Positions 9,205 to 20,674 of a stretch of DNA of 64,000 nucleotides are shown one piece after another. The number at the start of each line of letters is the position of its first letter. Within the stretch, counting starts at the first letter, position 1. The notes beneath the pieces were generated by a model. It was not told the DNA's origin. It was given only the letters and a program-made list of their open reading frames with translations, and made no database searches. Origin of the DNA: Zhihengliuella sp. ISTPL4 (lineage in GTDB: Bacteria; Actinomycetota; Actinomycetes; Actinomycetales; Microbacteriaceae); contig NZ_CP025422.1 in NCBI RefSeq assembly GCF_002848265.1, positions 2,014,727 through 2,078,726 of the forward strand, in the 5' to 3' direction. A program made the translations under genes and the position numbers.

Positions 9205-10014
9205 TCAGCCTTCCCAGGCGCGGGTGATCGCGAGGGCGTCGCGGGTCGCGGCGACGTCGTGCACGCGCACCGCCCAGACGCCGGCCCGCATCGCGAGCGC
9301 GCTCGTCACCGCGGTCGCCAGGTCCCGGCGCTCCTCGGAGACGCCGTCGCCGCCCGGCGCCGCCGACTGCAGTACGTCGGCGAGAAACCGCTTGCGCGAC
9401 GTACCGATCAGCACCCGCAGCCCGAGGCCCACGATCTCGTCGAGACCCCGCAGCACATCCCAGTTCTGCGCGCCCGCCTTGGCGAACCCGATACCCGGAT
9501 CGACGATCAGGCGGGAGGGCGCGATACCGGAGGCCGCCGCCTCACCGATCCGCTCGCGCAGCTCGCCGGCCACCTCTCGAGCGACGCGGCGATAGTCGGC
9601 GTTCGCGTACATGTCGGCAGAGAAGCCCCGCCAGTGCCCGATCGCGAAGTCGGCTCCCGATTCGGCGACCGCGGCACGCATGTCAGGGTCAGCCAGTCCG
9701 CCGGAGACGTCGTTGACGATGCGCGCCCCCGCGCGGACCGCCGCCGCCGCCGTCGACGCGTTGAGGGTGTCGATGCTGACGACGAGCCCTGCCGCCGCGA
9801 GCTGCTCCACGACGGGAAGGACCCGCCGCTGCTCCTCCTCCACCCCGACGCGCTCCGCACCCGGCCGGGTCGACTCTCCCCCGACATCGAGGACGGACGC
9901 CCCTTCGGCACGCAGGCGGAGGCCGTGGGCGACCGCCCGGTCCGCGTCGAGATAACGCCCGCCGTCGCTGAAGGAGTCGGGCGTGACGTTGACGATTCCC
10001 CAGATACCGGTCAT
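9205..10014 (-). CDS. folP: Dihydropteroate synthase
   Basis: Joins p-aminobenzoate to the activated pterin. The chosen ATG (10014) overlaps the folE stop as ATGA and begins MTGIWGIVNVTPDSFSDGGR, the first DHPS signature. The second signature, HGLRLRAEGASVLDVGGEST, follows. The pterin-site Asp and Lys lie in IVNDVSGG and LIVDPGIGFAKAGAQNWDVL, and GTSRKRFL carries the conserved SRK. Length is 269 residues, as usual. An upstream extension to 10371 in the same frame only shadows folE. Confidence 0.96.
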   Translation of the reverse strand: MTGIWGIVNVTPDSFSDGGRYLDADRAVAHGLRLRAEGASVLDVGGESTRPGAERVGVEEEQRRVLPVVEQLAAAGLVVSIDTLNASTAAAAVRAGARIVNDVSGGLADPDMRAAVAESGADFAIGHWRGFSADMYANADYRRVAREVAGELRERIGEAAASGIAPSRLIVDPGIGFAKAGAQNWDVLRGLDEIVGLGLRVLIGTSRKRFLADVLQSAAPGGDGVSEERRDLATAVTSALAMRAGVWAVRVHDVAATRDALAITRAWEG

Positions 10015-10622
10015 GCGCGCGACGTCCCGGGCGCCGGCACGGTCATGCCGATCAGGGTCACCAGTTCCGCACGTGCCACGGGATCCGTGTAGACCCCGCG
10101 CGCCGCGATGGTCAGCGTCGACGCTTCCGTCTGCCGCCCACCCCGCATCGTCACGCAGCCGTGGCTGGCGTCGAGCACGACGAGCACGCCACGCGCGTCG
10201 AGGTTCTCGGCGATCGTGTCGGCGATCTGCTCCCCCAGGCGCTCCTGCACCTGCGGCCGCGCGGCCAGGATCTCCACGACCCGCACGAGCGCACCGAGGC
10301 CGACGACCTGCTCGCCCGGAAGGTACGCGATGTGCGCGTGCCCCGCGAAGGGCAGGAGGTGGTGTTCGCACACCGACCGGAAGCGGATGTCGCGCAGGAG
10401 CACGGCCCCGGAGGGAAGGGTGTCCGGCGCCGGCCCGCGGGTCACGCTGATCGTGTGCGCGAGTGGCTCGGCGGGATCCTCCCCCACCCCGGCGAAGAAC
10501 TCCGCGTACAGCTCGGCCATCCGGGAGGGCGTCTGCTTGATCCCCGGACGATCGGGGTCCTCACCGATCGCCTCCAGGAGTTCCCTGGTGAGCCGTTCGA
10601 CGCGTGCCTTGTCGACGGTCAC
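10011..10622 (-). CDS. folE: GTP cyclohydrolase I
   Basis: Opens GTP to 7,8-dihydroneopterin triphosphate, the first folate step. The 203-residue protein carries the zinc ligands in SVCEHHLLPF (Cys, His) and in HGCVTMRGG (Cys), plus the GTP-binding VGLGALVRVVEILAARPQVQERL. It lies 1 base downstream of ftsH and overlaps folP by 4 bases. Reading it with ftsH as one transcript fits the spacing. Confidence 0.97.
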   Translation of the reverse strand: MTVDKARVERLTRELLEAIGEDPDRPGIKQTPSRMAELYAEFFAGVGEDPAEPLAHTISVTRGPAPDTLPSGAVLLRDIRFRSVCEHHLLPFAGHAHIAYLPGEQVVGLGALVRVVEILAARPQVQERLGEQIADTIAENLDARGVLVVLDASHGCVTMRGGRQTEASTLTIAARGVYTDPVARAELVTLIGMTVPAPGTSRA

Positions 10623-10623
10623 G

Positions 10624-12624
<2,001 letters not shown>

Positions 12625-12694
12625 GGTCGGATCAGCGTATCGCCTCCGTGCTAGGGGGCCGCTGTGCGTTCACCCACGGCGCAACGCTCGCGCG

Positions 12695-12754
12695 CCTGTC
12701 GAAGCGTGGGTCGCTGAGCCTGTCGAAGCGAGGGTCGCTGAGCCTGTCGAAGCG
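12695..12754. repeat. Tandem 24-bp CTGTCGAAGCG intergenic repeat
   Basis: Two and a half tandem copies of a 24-base unit (CCTGTCGAAGCG, then a variable GWGG, then GTCGCTGAG) lie between ftsH and hpt. The same word (GGGTCGCTGAGCCTGTCGAAGCGAA) recurs once at 15679-15704 beside ppa. A CTTCGACAGGCTCAG-type word is a frequent intergenic repeat in Microbacteriaceae genomes. It is noncoding here. Confidence 0.8.
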
Positions 12755-13306
<552 letters not shown>

Positions 13307-13427
13307 GGATCGATTTTAGGCGACGCGGCGGTGTGCTCTCGTCGCAGGCGCGTACCCTCCCCTGCGCGCCGACACCGCACTACTCTGACGGTGACGCGGG
13401 CGGACGCCCCGACGGAAGGAGATCCCC

Positions 13428-14018
13428 ATGGCGACTCACGACATCCTCAGCCAGGTCCCCCTCGACGACATCGCGCAGAAGCTCGGCGTGTCGCGTGACG
13501 AGGCCAAGGTCGCGGTCGAGCAGGGCGGCGCCGTGCTCCTCGGCGGACTCGCGAAGAACGCGGAGAGCTCGGAAGGATCGGCGGCCATCGAGAAGGCCCT
13601 CGGCAAGCACCGCGGCGCGTCGAGCCCGGCGACGGTCGACGACATCGACCAGGAGGACGGCGAGAAGATCGTCTCCCACATCCTCGGCGGGAAGGAGAAG
13701 GAGGTCACCAAGGAGCTGACGGAGTCGACCGCGACCCCGGGCATCGACTTCGGGAAGCTCCTCCCCATCCTCGCGCCCATCGTGATGGGCCTCATCGCCA
13801 ACGCGACCAAGGACAAGACGGCGAAGGCGGACGCGGGCACGCAGGGTTCAGGCGGGATCGGCGATGTCATCGGCGGCATCCTCGGCGGCGGCGACTCCGG
13901 CTCCGGCGGCGGCTTGGGTGACGTCCTGGGGGGCCTTCTCGGCGGCGGCAAGAGCGGCTCCGGCGGCGGCATCGACCTCGGCGGCATCCTCGGCGGCCTC
14001 TTCGGCGGCAAGAAGTAG
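13428..14018 (+). CDS. DUF937 domain-containing protein
   Basis: A 196-residue protein. A helical DUF937 region (about 3-140: ILSQVPLDDIAQKLGVSRDE, then VLLGGLAKNAES, ILAPIVMGLIANATKD) is followed by a Gly/Ser-rich tail made of three GGILGGG-type units. This is the usual composition of actinobacterial DUF937 proteins, whose function is unknown. A GGAGAT ribosome-binding site lies 7 bases before the ATG. It is on the opposite strand from its neighbours and may have its own promoter. Confidence 0.85.
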   Translation: MATHDILSQVPLDDIAQKLGVSRDEAKVAVEQGGAVLLGGLAKNAESSEGSAAIEKALGKHRGASSPATVDDIDQEDGEKIVSHILGGKEKEVTKELTESTATPGIDFGKLLPILAPIVMGLIANATKDKTAKADAGTQGSGGIGDVIGGILGGGDSGSGGGLGDVLGGLLGGGKSGSGGGIDLGGILGGLFGGKK

Positions 14019-14044
14019 GACGTGACGCCGCCGCGGCCCGCGAT

Positions 14045-15037
14045 TCAGCGGGTCGCGGCGGTGAACACGATCCGACCGCTGTGGCGCACGGCGGCGCACC
14101 CCGGCAGGTCGATCGGCCCTTGACCCGACCAGTCGGTCACGAGGCGGGCGACCTCGATCGTCTGCGCGCGGCTCAGGCTCGCCCCGAACTCGCTGTCGAC
14201 CACGAGCCGGATGATGCGGTTGCGCAGCGCGGCCGGGTTGGCGGCGAGCGCGGCGACGCTCACGGAGATCCCCGCCTCGGCGTGCTCGACGATGTCCTCG
14301 ATCGTCTCGTGGATCATCTCGTCGAAGGCCTCCGCGTCCTCCCGGAGCTGCTCGGCGGTGCGGGCCAGCGCCTCGGCGATACCGGGACCGAGTTGCGTCT
14401 CCAGCACCGGCAGCACGTGGCGGCGCACCCGTACTCGGGTGTAGCGGTCGTCGGTGTTGTGCGGGTCATCCCAGGGCTGCAGCTCCGCCGCGGCGCAGAA
14501 CGCACGGGTGGTCTCACGGCGCACGCCGAGCAGCGGGCGCAGCCAGCGGAGGCCGTCCTCGTCCTCCCGATCCGGCGCCATGCCCTGCAGGCTCGTCGCC
14601 CCCGAGCCGCGGGCGAGTCCGAGCAGGACCGTCTCGGCCTGATCGTCGAGGGTATGACCGAGCAGGACCGCTCGGGCACCGACGTCGCTCGCCGCGTCCC
14701 GGAGCACGCGGTAGCGCGCGTCCCGCGCGGCCGCCTCCGGGCCGCCGTCGCCGTCGACCTCGACGCGGACGACGAGCGCCTCGAGCCCGAGCCGTCCGGC
14801 GACGCGTGCCGTCTCGGCGGCGACCTCGGCGGACCCCTGCTGCAGACCGTGGTCGACCGTCACCGCGGTCGCACGCACCCCGCGTTTCGCGGCCTCGAAC
14901 GCGGTGGCCGCCGCGAGCGCGAGCGAGTCGGCGCCGCCGGAGACCCCGACGACGACGGTCGAGCCCTCGGGCAGGTCGGCGAGCGCGGTGCGCACGGCGA
15001 GGCGAATCTCGGCGACGGCAGGGGCGAGGGAAGGCAT
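14045..15037 (-). CDS. tilS: tRNA(Ile)-lysidine synthetase
   Basis: Modifies C34 of the CAU tRNA-Ile to lysidine so that it reads AUA. The 330 residues start with the PP-loop ATPase motif VGVSGGADSLALA, with the family-typical VDHGLQQGSAEVA and LGHTLDDQAETVLLGLARGSG further on. The C-terminal domain is short, as usual in actinomycetes. A hairpin spanning 14028-14057 overlaps its last codons and may end transcription of both this gene and DUF937. Confidence 0.95.
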   Translation of the reverse strand: MPSLAPAVAEIRLAVRTALADLPEGSTVVVGVSGGADSLALAAATAFEAAKRGVRATAVTVDHGLQQGSAEVAAETARVAGRLGLEALVVRVEVDGDGGPEAAARDARYRVLRDAASDVGARAVLLGHTLDDQAETVLLGLARGSGATSLQGMAPDREDEDGLRWLRPLLGVRRETTRAFCAAAELQPWDDPHNTDDRYTRVRVRRHVLPVLETQLGPGIAEALARTAEQLREDAEAFDEMIHETIEDIVEHAEAGISVSVAALAANPAALRNRIIRLVVDSEFGASLSRAQTIEVARLVTDWSGQGPIDLPGCAAVRHSGRIVFTAATR

Positions 15038-15138
15038 CCCTCCACGCTAGGGCACGTCCCGCGCACACGAGGAGGAACGGACGACCCCCGAGTAGGCTGG
15101 TCGGCGGCATCCAACCGATCTTCCTGAGGAGCACACGC

Positions 15139-15630
15139 ATGGGCGCACACGACGCCGTCATCGAGATCCCGCGCGGCAGCCGGGTGAAGTACGAGGTCGA
15201 CCACGAGACCGGGCGAGTGCACCTCGACCGCGTGCTCTACACGACCTTCGGCTACCCGGCCGACTACGGCTACTTCGACAACACGCTCGGCGAGGACGGC
15301 GACCCGCTCGACGTGCTGGTGCTCCTCGACCACCAGATCTACCCCGGCGTCGTCGTCGAGGTCCGTCCCGTCGCCGTGCTCAAGATGAGCGATGAGGCCG
15401 GCGGCGACGACAAGCTCGTCGCCGTGCTCTCCAAGGACCCGCGCTGGGCCCACGTCCAGGACATCGACGACGTGCCGGAGTACACGAAGAAGGAGATCGC
15501 ACACTTCTTCGAGCACTACAAGGACCTCGAGCCCAACAAGTGGGTCAAGGTCGACGAGTGGGGCAACGCCGCGGAGGCGCAGCGCATCCTCGACGAGGCC
15601 ATCGTCCGCTTCGGCGAGCAGGGTCACTGA
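15139..15630 (+). CDS. ppa: Inorganic pyrophosphatase
   Basis: Hydrolyses pyrophosphate to phosphate in the cytoplasm. The family I signature is clear: IEIPRGSRVKYEVDHETG, YTTFGYPADYGYFDNTLGED, and the metal-binding GEDGDPLDVLVL with its three Asp. The ATG at 15139 follows GAGGAGCACACGC (ribosome site 8 bases upstream) and gives the usual 163 residues. It points toward the M23 peptidase gene and ends before a shared terminator. Confidence 0.97.
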   Translation: MGAHDAVIEIPRGSRVKYEVDHETGRVHLDRVLYTTFGYPADYGYFDNTLGEDGDPLDVLVLLDHQIYPGVVVEVRPVAVLKMSDEAGGDDKLVAVLSKDPRWAHVQDIDDVPEYTKKEIAHFFEHYKDLEPNKWVKVDEWGNAAEAQRILDEAIVRFGEQGH

Positions 15631-15701
15631 CCAGACCTATCCGGGTCGCTGCCCTATCTGGGTCGCTGACCTTCTCTGGGTCGCTGAGCCTGTCGAAGCG
15701 A

Positions 15702-15737
15702 AGACCCCCGGACGCCATGCGTCCGGGGGTCTTCTGC
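15702..15737. terminator. Bidirectional intrinsic terminator between ppa and the M23 gene
   Basis: A perfect 14-bp stem (AAGACCCCCGGACG / CGTCCGGGGGTCTT) with a 5-base loop. It lies between the converging ppa and peptidase genes and ends in short T runs on both strands. Confidence 0.85.
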
Positions 15738-15751
15738 GTCCGTGCCGACGA

Positions 15752-17101
15752 TCAGACGGAGATGCCCCTGCCAGCCATGAAGTCGATCGGGTTGGTGTAG
15801 CGGCCATTGATATAGACCTCGAAGTGCAGGTGGCAGCCGAAGGATCCGCCGGTGTTGCCCGCGTAGGCGATGACCTGTCCGGCCTCGACCCACTGACCGC
15901 TGCGCACGGCGAAGCCGCCCGGCTTGATGTGCGCGTAGCCGGTGGCGATGCCGCCGCCGTGCTGAATCCGGACGTAGTTGCCGTAGCCGCCGTTGTAGAA
16001 GGCCGCGTCGACGGTGCCGGAATGCGCGGCGTAGATCGCCGCGCCGCAGCCGTTCGCGAGGTCGACGCCGTAGTGCCAGCTCGAGGAGCAACCGTTGGCG
16101 TTGCACTGCTGCGAACGGGGGCCGTAGCCGGAGCTGCGGTAGCCGCCGTGGGGCCGCACCCAGCCGCCGCTTCCCGGGGTCCCGCCTCCGCCGCTGTTCC
16201 CGCCGGCATTCGCCGCGGCCTCGGCGGCTTCGCGGCGCTTGCGCTCCTTCTCGCGCTCCTCCACGCCCTTCTGGTAGCCGGCGACGGTGGTGGCGGTGGT
16301 GTCCTTCAGCGCGGCGAGCTGCGCCTGCATGGTGGCGAGGTTCGCGGACTGCTCGTCGAGGGCGGCCTGGGCGGCGTCGGCGGCCTGCTGCGCCGCGACC
16401 ATCTTCTCCTCGGCGATCTTCTGGAGCCGGTCGCGCTCGTCCCGGGCGACGACGGCCTGGTCGCTGAGGGACTGGGCGGAGTTCCGCGCGGCGACCGCGT
16501 CGTTGTAGACGGTCTGGTTGTACTCGAGGAGCTTGTCCATGGAGCCGAGGCGGGCGAGGAGCTCGTCGGCGTTGGCCGCGGAACCCGCGAAGAACAGCTC
16601 CAGCGACGTGTCGTCACCGCCGTTGCGGTAGAGCTGCGCGGCGACCTGACCGGCTTTGCGGGCGGACTCGTCGGCGACGGCGGCCTGCGCGTCCGCCTTC
16701 TCCTGCAGCGCGTCGGCCTCGGCGATCGCGGCGAAGTACGCCTGCTGCGCGTTGTAGAACTCGGTGGAGGCGACCTCGGCAGCGGCCTGCGTCTCGGACA
16801 CCTTCTGCGTGAGCGACTGGATCAGCCCCTCGATGCGCTTCACCTCAGCGGCCTTGGACGCCTCGTTCTGCTTGGCCTTCTGCACGTCGTCCCAGCTCGG
16901 GTACGACGCGGCGTGAGCGGCTGTGACGCCGGACGTGATGCCGAACGCGCTGAGGGCGACGACGCTGAGGGCGCCGAGGCCGAGCGCGCCGCGGCGGCTG
17001 ATCCCGTCGCCGAAGAGGGTACGGCGCTCCGCCGGGGTGGGCGCACACCCGCAGTCCGCGGATGCCGCGAGTGCCGCATCCTGCGTGGTCTTCTCGTTCA
17101 C
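15752..17101 (-). CDS. Secreted M23 (LytM) family peptidoglycan endopeptidase with coiled coil
   Basis: Likely a peptidoglycan peptidase or an activator of one. The GTG at 17101 is chosen as start because GGAAGGGG lies just upstream; the extension to 17320 runs Cys/Trp-rich and has no support. A twin-arginine-like leader (SRRGALGLGALSVVALSAFG) ends near AHAAS. A long coiled coil follows (about residues 65-280, rich in Ala/Glu/Gln), then a Gly linker and the M23 domain. That domain has the catalytic-site residues HYGVDLANG (His, Asp) and CHLHFEVY (HxH). The arrangement resembles the EnvC/RipA-like cell-separation peptidases. It is 449 residues long. Confidence 0.88.
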   Translation of the reverse strand: MNEKTTQDAALAASADCGCAPTPAERRTLFGDGISRRGALGLGALSVVALSAFGITSGVTAAHAASYPSWDDVQKAKQNEASKAAEVKRIEGLIQSLTQKVSETQAAAEVASTEFYNAQQAYFAAIAEADALQEKADAQAAVADESARKAGQVAAQLYRNGGDDTSLELFFAGSAANADELLARLGSMDKLLEYNQTVYNDAVAARNSAQSLSDQAVVARDERDRLQKIAEEKMVAAQQAADAAQAALDEQSANLATMQAQLAALKDTTATTVAGYQKGVEEREKERKRREAAEAAANAGGNSGGGGTPGSGGWVRPHGGYRSSGYGPRSQQCNANGCSSSWHYGVDLANGCGAAIYAAHSGTVDAAFYNGGYGNYVRIQHGGGIATGYAHIKPGGFAVRSGQWVEAGQVIAYAGNTGGSFGCHLHFEVYINGRYTNPIDFMAGRGISV

Positions 17102-17312
17102 ACGGCCCCTTCCGCCGGTTTCACAGATGCCACAGTAACAACAACTTTCACACCAGCACCAGAGCCCTGGAGGGGTGCGAACGACATCCCCGGCCGCTCC
17201 ATCGTCCCGCTCGAACACGCCCGGGGGAAGCCGGTTCGGGACTCGATTCGCGATTTGCCCGAATGATCCCTTATGCTTGAGCGTCGGCAAGGAAGTCCCC
17301 CGGGACTGACTC

Positions 17313-17385
17313 GGCCCCATCGTTTAGCGGCCTAGGACGCCGCCCTTTCACGGCGGTAGCACGGGTTCGAATCCCGTTGGGGTCA
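17313..17385 (+). tRNA. tRNA-Glu (TTC)
   Basis: A 73-base cloverleaf. The acceptor GGCCCCA pairs with TGGGGTC (one G-T), the discriminator is A, the anticodon arm is CCGCC-CTTTCAC-GGCGG with anticodon TTC, and the T arm is ACGGG-TTCGAAT-CCCGT. No CCA is encoded. Confidence 0.95.
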
Positions 17386-17416
17386 CTCCATCCGATACAA
17401 TTGAAAACACCAGTAT

Positions 17417-17490
17417 GGCCCTGTAGCGCAGTTGGTTAGCGTGCCGCCCTGTCACGGCGGAGGTCGCGGGTTCAAGTCCCGTCAGGGTCG
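17417..17490 (+). tRNA. tRNA-Asp (GTC)
   Basis: A 74-base cloverleaf. The acceptor GGCCCTG pairs with CAGGGTC, the discriminator is G (identity base for Asp), the anticodon arm is CCGCC-CTGTCAC-GGCGG with anticodon GTC, and the T loop is TTCAAGT. It is 31 bases after tRNA-Glu. Confidence 0.95.
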
Positions 17491-17559
17491 CTCCGTGCGA
17501 CGAGCTCTTTCTTCGGAGAGGGCTCTTCGTCTAGGACGCGGCAGCATCATCCGCCGCGC

Positions 17560-17632
17560 GGCTCTGTAGCTCAGTTGGTAGAGCGTTCGACTGAAAATCG
17601 AAAGGTCACCGGATCGATGCCGGTCGGAGCCA
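17560..17632 (+). tRNA. tRNA-Phe (GAA), probable integration site
   Basis: A 73-base cloverleaf. The acceptor GGCTCTG pairs with CGGAGCC, the discriminator is A, the anticodon arm TCGAC-TGAAAAT with anticodon GAA, and the T arm ACCGG-ATCGATG-CCGGT. It is the last housekeeping feature before the integrase-bearing island, so its 3' half is the most likely attachment site. I did not find a second copy of the 3' end inside the window. Confidence 0.93.
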
Positions 17633-17656
17633 CGTAGCGGAGATTACACCGCTGCC

Positions 17657-17695
17657 GAACCCTCGCGAGGCTTCTACTCGCGGGGGTTCTTTTTT
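17657..17695 (+). terminator. Intrinsic terminator after the tRNA cluster
   Basis: The stem AACCCTCGCG / CGCGGGGGTT (one mismatch) is followed by TTCTTTTTT, 25 bases after tRNA-Phe. Confidence 0.85.
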
Positions 17696-18053
17696 GCGCG
17701 CTGACCAGGGAGATCCGGCGGTACTGGCCGAGCGCACTCAGCGATCGGTCAATGGAATCGTGAAGGTCTCCCGCGCATCTCCGAGGGCCTTCAGTCAGGC
17801 GCCCCGCATTAACCCCGCACTTTGGAAATCGTACTTTCGCTCAGTCGGGCATGCATCACCGCTCAGCCGACTGCGGTCTGAGCGACCTCGCGGGGCACGC
17901 GATCGGGCTCATGCTCGCCCGCTGCGATCGAACTTACACGGCGACATCCCTCGCGCACCCGAGTCAGACCACCACGCGACAGGCTGGCCCTAAGTGGAAC
18001 CATCGGGTGCGGGACTAGGAGTCCGCGCTCGCTCTGGCGCTCACCGCCGCACT
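17696..18053. other. Gene-free stretch between tRNA-Phe terminator and the ApeA-like gene
   Basis: About 360 bases with no credible reading frame. GC is visibly lower than in the core region. It would hold the left attachment region of the element if tRNA-Phe is the target. I see no clear repeat or promoter in it. Confidence 0.4.
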
Positions 18054-19388
18054 TCAATCGAGAGCGATGAACTGCGAGCTCAGCTGGTCACGCTGGAGAA
18101 GATTCTCCAACGTCGCTGCCGGAACGCCGATCTTCAAACCGATCCAGAACCTCAGAACGAGGAGATTCTCGCGCAGCGTGTTCAGGAGGTCGAGGGAATC
18201 GGGCATCGCCCGGTCCACATGCTTGGACCCCATATAGGCGGCGTAGCTTCTCTCGATCCAGCCTTCGGCATCATCGAGCGGCACCAACTCCATGTCCGCA
18301 AGGATCACGCGGAGGCCGGGCTTGAAGTTCATCTGCTTCCGGCCGTTGAGATGCGCCCCATCATTCTTCCGAAGATCGATCATGTAGCCGAGAGCTTCGA
18401 AGGCGATGCCGCTGTGGACGACACTGCTGATGCCCCACGGCTCGTCCGAGTACAGGACGCGCGCCATCGCGTCGATCACTTGCTTGTAGTCTCGCCTGAT
18501 TCGCAACCACCGCTTGATCCCGCGCGGTCCGACATCGGCGAACGGGAAGAGGAACCGAGGCCCCTCTTTCCAGGCCTCGTGCTTGACGAGGCGGTGAGTG
18601 GCAACCTTGCGCCACTGGGGATCGCTGTAAGTATCCTCACCGGTACGCACTCGGTCGTTATCGATCTGCACTTCGATGCTGTTGAAGCCGAATGGCTCCC
18701 AGGCGGAGATCGCTGCGAGGTCAAGCACTGCTCCGTGCAAGTCGAGGTGGTCATCCCAGGTGCGTCGGTCTCGAACGAGTGTCTGCAATTGCACGACTTC
18801 TTCCGCGCTGAACCGCCCTCGAGGGTTGTCGGTACGCCAGTGCAAGTGCATTCCGAGGTTCATCGCACCGGCCAGTCGGATGTCTGCGGGTGACTCCAAG
18901 TCCATCCGCACCGATCTTGCCCGACGTCGATCGTCTCGTTGCACGTCAACACGGATCCCGCTCAGTCTGGTCCAGGCGGCGACTCCAGGTGCGTCAGTGC
19001 GGAGTCCATTGATCTGCTCGTAGTCGAGCCATTGGCCGTCGACGACCGCGAAATTCGCAACAAGCTTGCCGTGCCCACTGCCTCCGCCGGTCGTGCGAGA
19101 GTCGGTTGATCGACAGCCGACGAGTACGAGAGTGCCGTAGCTGTCTCGGAATCCTAGCGAGCGAGGAGGCTCGTAGCTGCGTCGAGTGCGGTCCGGGTCG
19201 TCCATGTGCATGACGCTGCGTCCCCACCAGCGTTCGTAGCGTTCGCTCAGCCGGACTGCGGGATCGACGACGAGCGTGAGCTCCAATGACGAGCCGTTAT
19301 CCAAGAACATCGCGACCGGTGCCTCGTCAGAGCCACTGCCGTCGACCATCACGCCGAGACGAGGTGTGCCCGCCGATACCTCGCCCAC
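18054..19388 (-). CDS. ApeA-like protein (N-terminal ApeA domain, degenerate HEPN C-terminus), putative anti-phage
   Basis: A 444-residue protein. The N-terminal half resembles the ApeA N-terminal domain: beta strands, then FAVVDGQWLDYEQINGLRTD and APGVAAWTRLSGI, matching the family pattern 'GLR...PGL..WT'. The C-terminal 150 residues are all-helical. They contain YMGSKHVDRAMPD followed by LRENLLVLRFWIGLKIGVP, which fits a HEPN-like module with a KHxDR motif in place of the strict RxxxxH. Characterised ApeA is a HEPN ribonuclease that aborts phage infection. The gene sits between tRNA-Phe and the integrase, the usual place for satellite-borne defence cargo. Codon use is less GC-biased than in the core genes. 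The function is inferred, not shown; an unrelated HEPN-bearing protein is the alternative. Confidence 0.55.
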   Translation of the reverse strand: MGEVSAGTPRLGVMVDGSGSDEAPVAMFLDNGSSLELTLVVDPAVRLSERYERWWGRSVMHMDDPDRTRRSYEPPRSLGFRDSYGTLVLVGCRSTDSRTTGGGSGHGKLVANFAVVDGQWLDYEQINGLRTDAPGVAAWTRLSGIRVDVQRDDRRRARSVRMDLESPADIRLAGAMNLGMHLHWRTDNPRGRFSAEEVVQLQTLVRDRRTWDDHLDLHGAVLDLAAISAWEPFGFNSIEVQIDNDRVRTGEDTYSDPQWRKVATHRLVKHEAWKEGPRFLFPFADVGPRGIKRWLRIRRDYKQVIDAMARVLYSDEPWGISSVVHSGIAFEALGYMIDLRKNDGAHLNGRKQMNFKPGLRVILADMELVPLDDAEGWIERSYAAYMGSKHVDRAMPDSLDLLNTLRENLLVLRFWIGLKIGVPAATLENLLQRDQLSSQFIALD

Positions 19389-19528
19389 ATCCGCCCCTTC
19401 CCGTACGCCAGCTCCGGCGACGAGTCCTGGAGAACCCTAGCCCTGCTACAGCCCAGGCTCGACAGCAGTCTCCTACGCATCTGACGGATAGTCACTCTAG
19501 GCGTGGCGACTTCTTGCATACAGACGTT

Positions 19529-20674
19529 CTAGATGAGCCCTTTCAGCGACGCGTCCAAGACTCCCGCTGCCTTACTCGAGCCCCTGAGTGTGTTCATGTA
19601 CACGTCCTGAGTCATGCTCGGGTTCTCATGGCCGAGATAGTCGGCGATCTCTGTGGCGGATAGCCCAGCTTTGTCGAGGATCGTGGCTACCGTCTTCCGA
19701 AAAGCATGGGTGGACAAGCCCGGGTATCCCAGGCTCTCGCGTCGGTCTCGAAGCTCCCGCTGCGTGTTCGAGGGGTCCCGAGGTCGCATCAGCGGGGTCG
19801 GGAAGATGAGGCTAGTGGCGTCGCGCAGCACCGCGTGGCGTTTGCGCAGCAGGCTCATCGTCGCCTCCGGCAGGTGTGTCGTACGCGCAGCTTTATCGGT
19901 CTTCCCAAACTCCTGCCGGACGATACCCTTCCCCTTCACACGCACGTTCTGCGCGACAACGGAGGCGGTGCCGGCGGCGAAATCGACGGCGTCTGCTTCG
20001 AGCGCGCATACCTCGGCGACGCGCCACCCGGATGCGAGCATGAACGTGATCAGGTCAACCGTGTCCCACTCGACGAGCTTCTCGTCAGCACGAACGCGCT
20101 CGAGGAATGTAGGCAGCTCGTCCAGCGGAATCGCCGTGCTCCCCTTCTTCTTCCTCTGGGTGACGCGTTCGAGCTCACGCACAGGGTTGTGCGACAGAGC
20201 GCCGTTACGCACCGCCAGGCCGAGCATGCCGCTCAGGGCCGATCGGCAGTTCTTCGCCGCCCCAGGACCAGCCTCCTTCTCCACGGCGTTGAGGAACTTC
20301 TGCAGCCGCTCAGGCGTGGCTTCCGCGACCGAGAGATCGCCGATCCGTGGCGTGATGTGCGCGGTCACTGCATAGCCGTACGTCTCCAGCGTCCCTTCCG
20401 AGCGGCCCAACTCGCGCCTGGACTCCAAAAACCTGTGGCCGAGGGCGCGTAGGTGCGTCGTCGGCTTTAGCTCGCCACCACGGGCGGCCTCGATCGTGGT
20501 CAGCGCGTGCTTCAGCGCGGCTGTCGCCTTAGCTCTACTGGGCGCGTGCTTCTCGATCTGCCGAGACTTTCCGTCGGCGAACCGGTAGCGAGCCCGGGCA
20601 CGCCATTTTCCCGGCTGCACTTCAGCCACATTGATGGTGCCGTACGTTCCGATTGGCAACCGTGGCCTTCCCAT
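19529..20674 (-). CDS. int: Tyrosine-family site-specific integrase
   Basis: Catalyses integration and excision of the element. The 381 residues begin with an arm-type DNA-binding AP2-like domain (about 10-75, GTINVAEVQPGKWRARARYR). A SAM-like core-binding domain (about 80-180) and the catalytic domain follow. Catalytic residues can be read as Arg in ASGWRVAEVCAL, His-x-x-Arg in THAFRKTVAT, His in YLGHENPSMT and the nucleophile Tyr in QDVYMNTLRG. The stop lies in front of the ApeA-like gene. The ATG at 20674 shares a base with the stop of the upstream XRE gene, so the two are cotranscribed. It is full length, so the element may still be mobile. Confidence 0.95.
   Translation of the reverse strand: MGRPRLPIGTYGTINVAEVQPGKWRARARYRFADGKSRQIEKHAPSRAKATAALKHALTTIEAARGGELKPTTHLRALGHRFLESRRELGRSEGTLETYGYAVTAHITPRIGDLSVAEATPERLQKFLNAVEKEAGPGAAKNCRSALSGMLGLAVRNGALSHNPVRELERVTQRKKKGSTAIPLDELPTFLERVRADEKLVEWDTVDLITFMLASGWRVAEVCALEADAVDFAAGTASVVAQNVRVKGKGIVRQEFGKTDKAARTTHLPEATMSLLRKRHAVLRDATSLIFPTPLMRPRDPSNTQRELRDRRESLGYPGLSTHAFRKTVATILDKAGLSATEIADYLGHENPSMTQDVYMNTLRGSSKAAGVLDASLKGLI

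Noticed and set aside
14028..14057. Terminator between DUF937 and tilS
   Set aside because: A GC-rich stem exists but overlaps tilS codons and lacks a T run, so it is mentioned only in the tilS entry.
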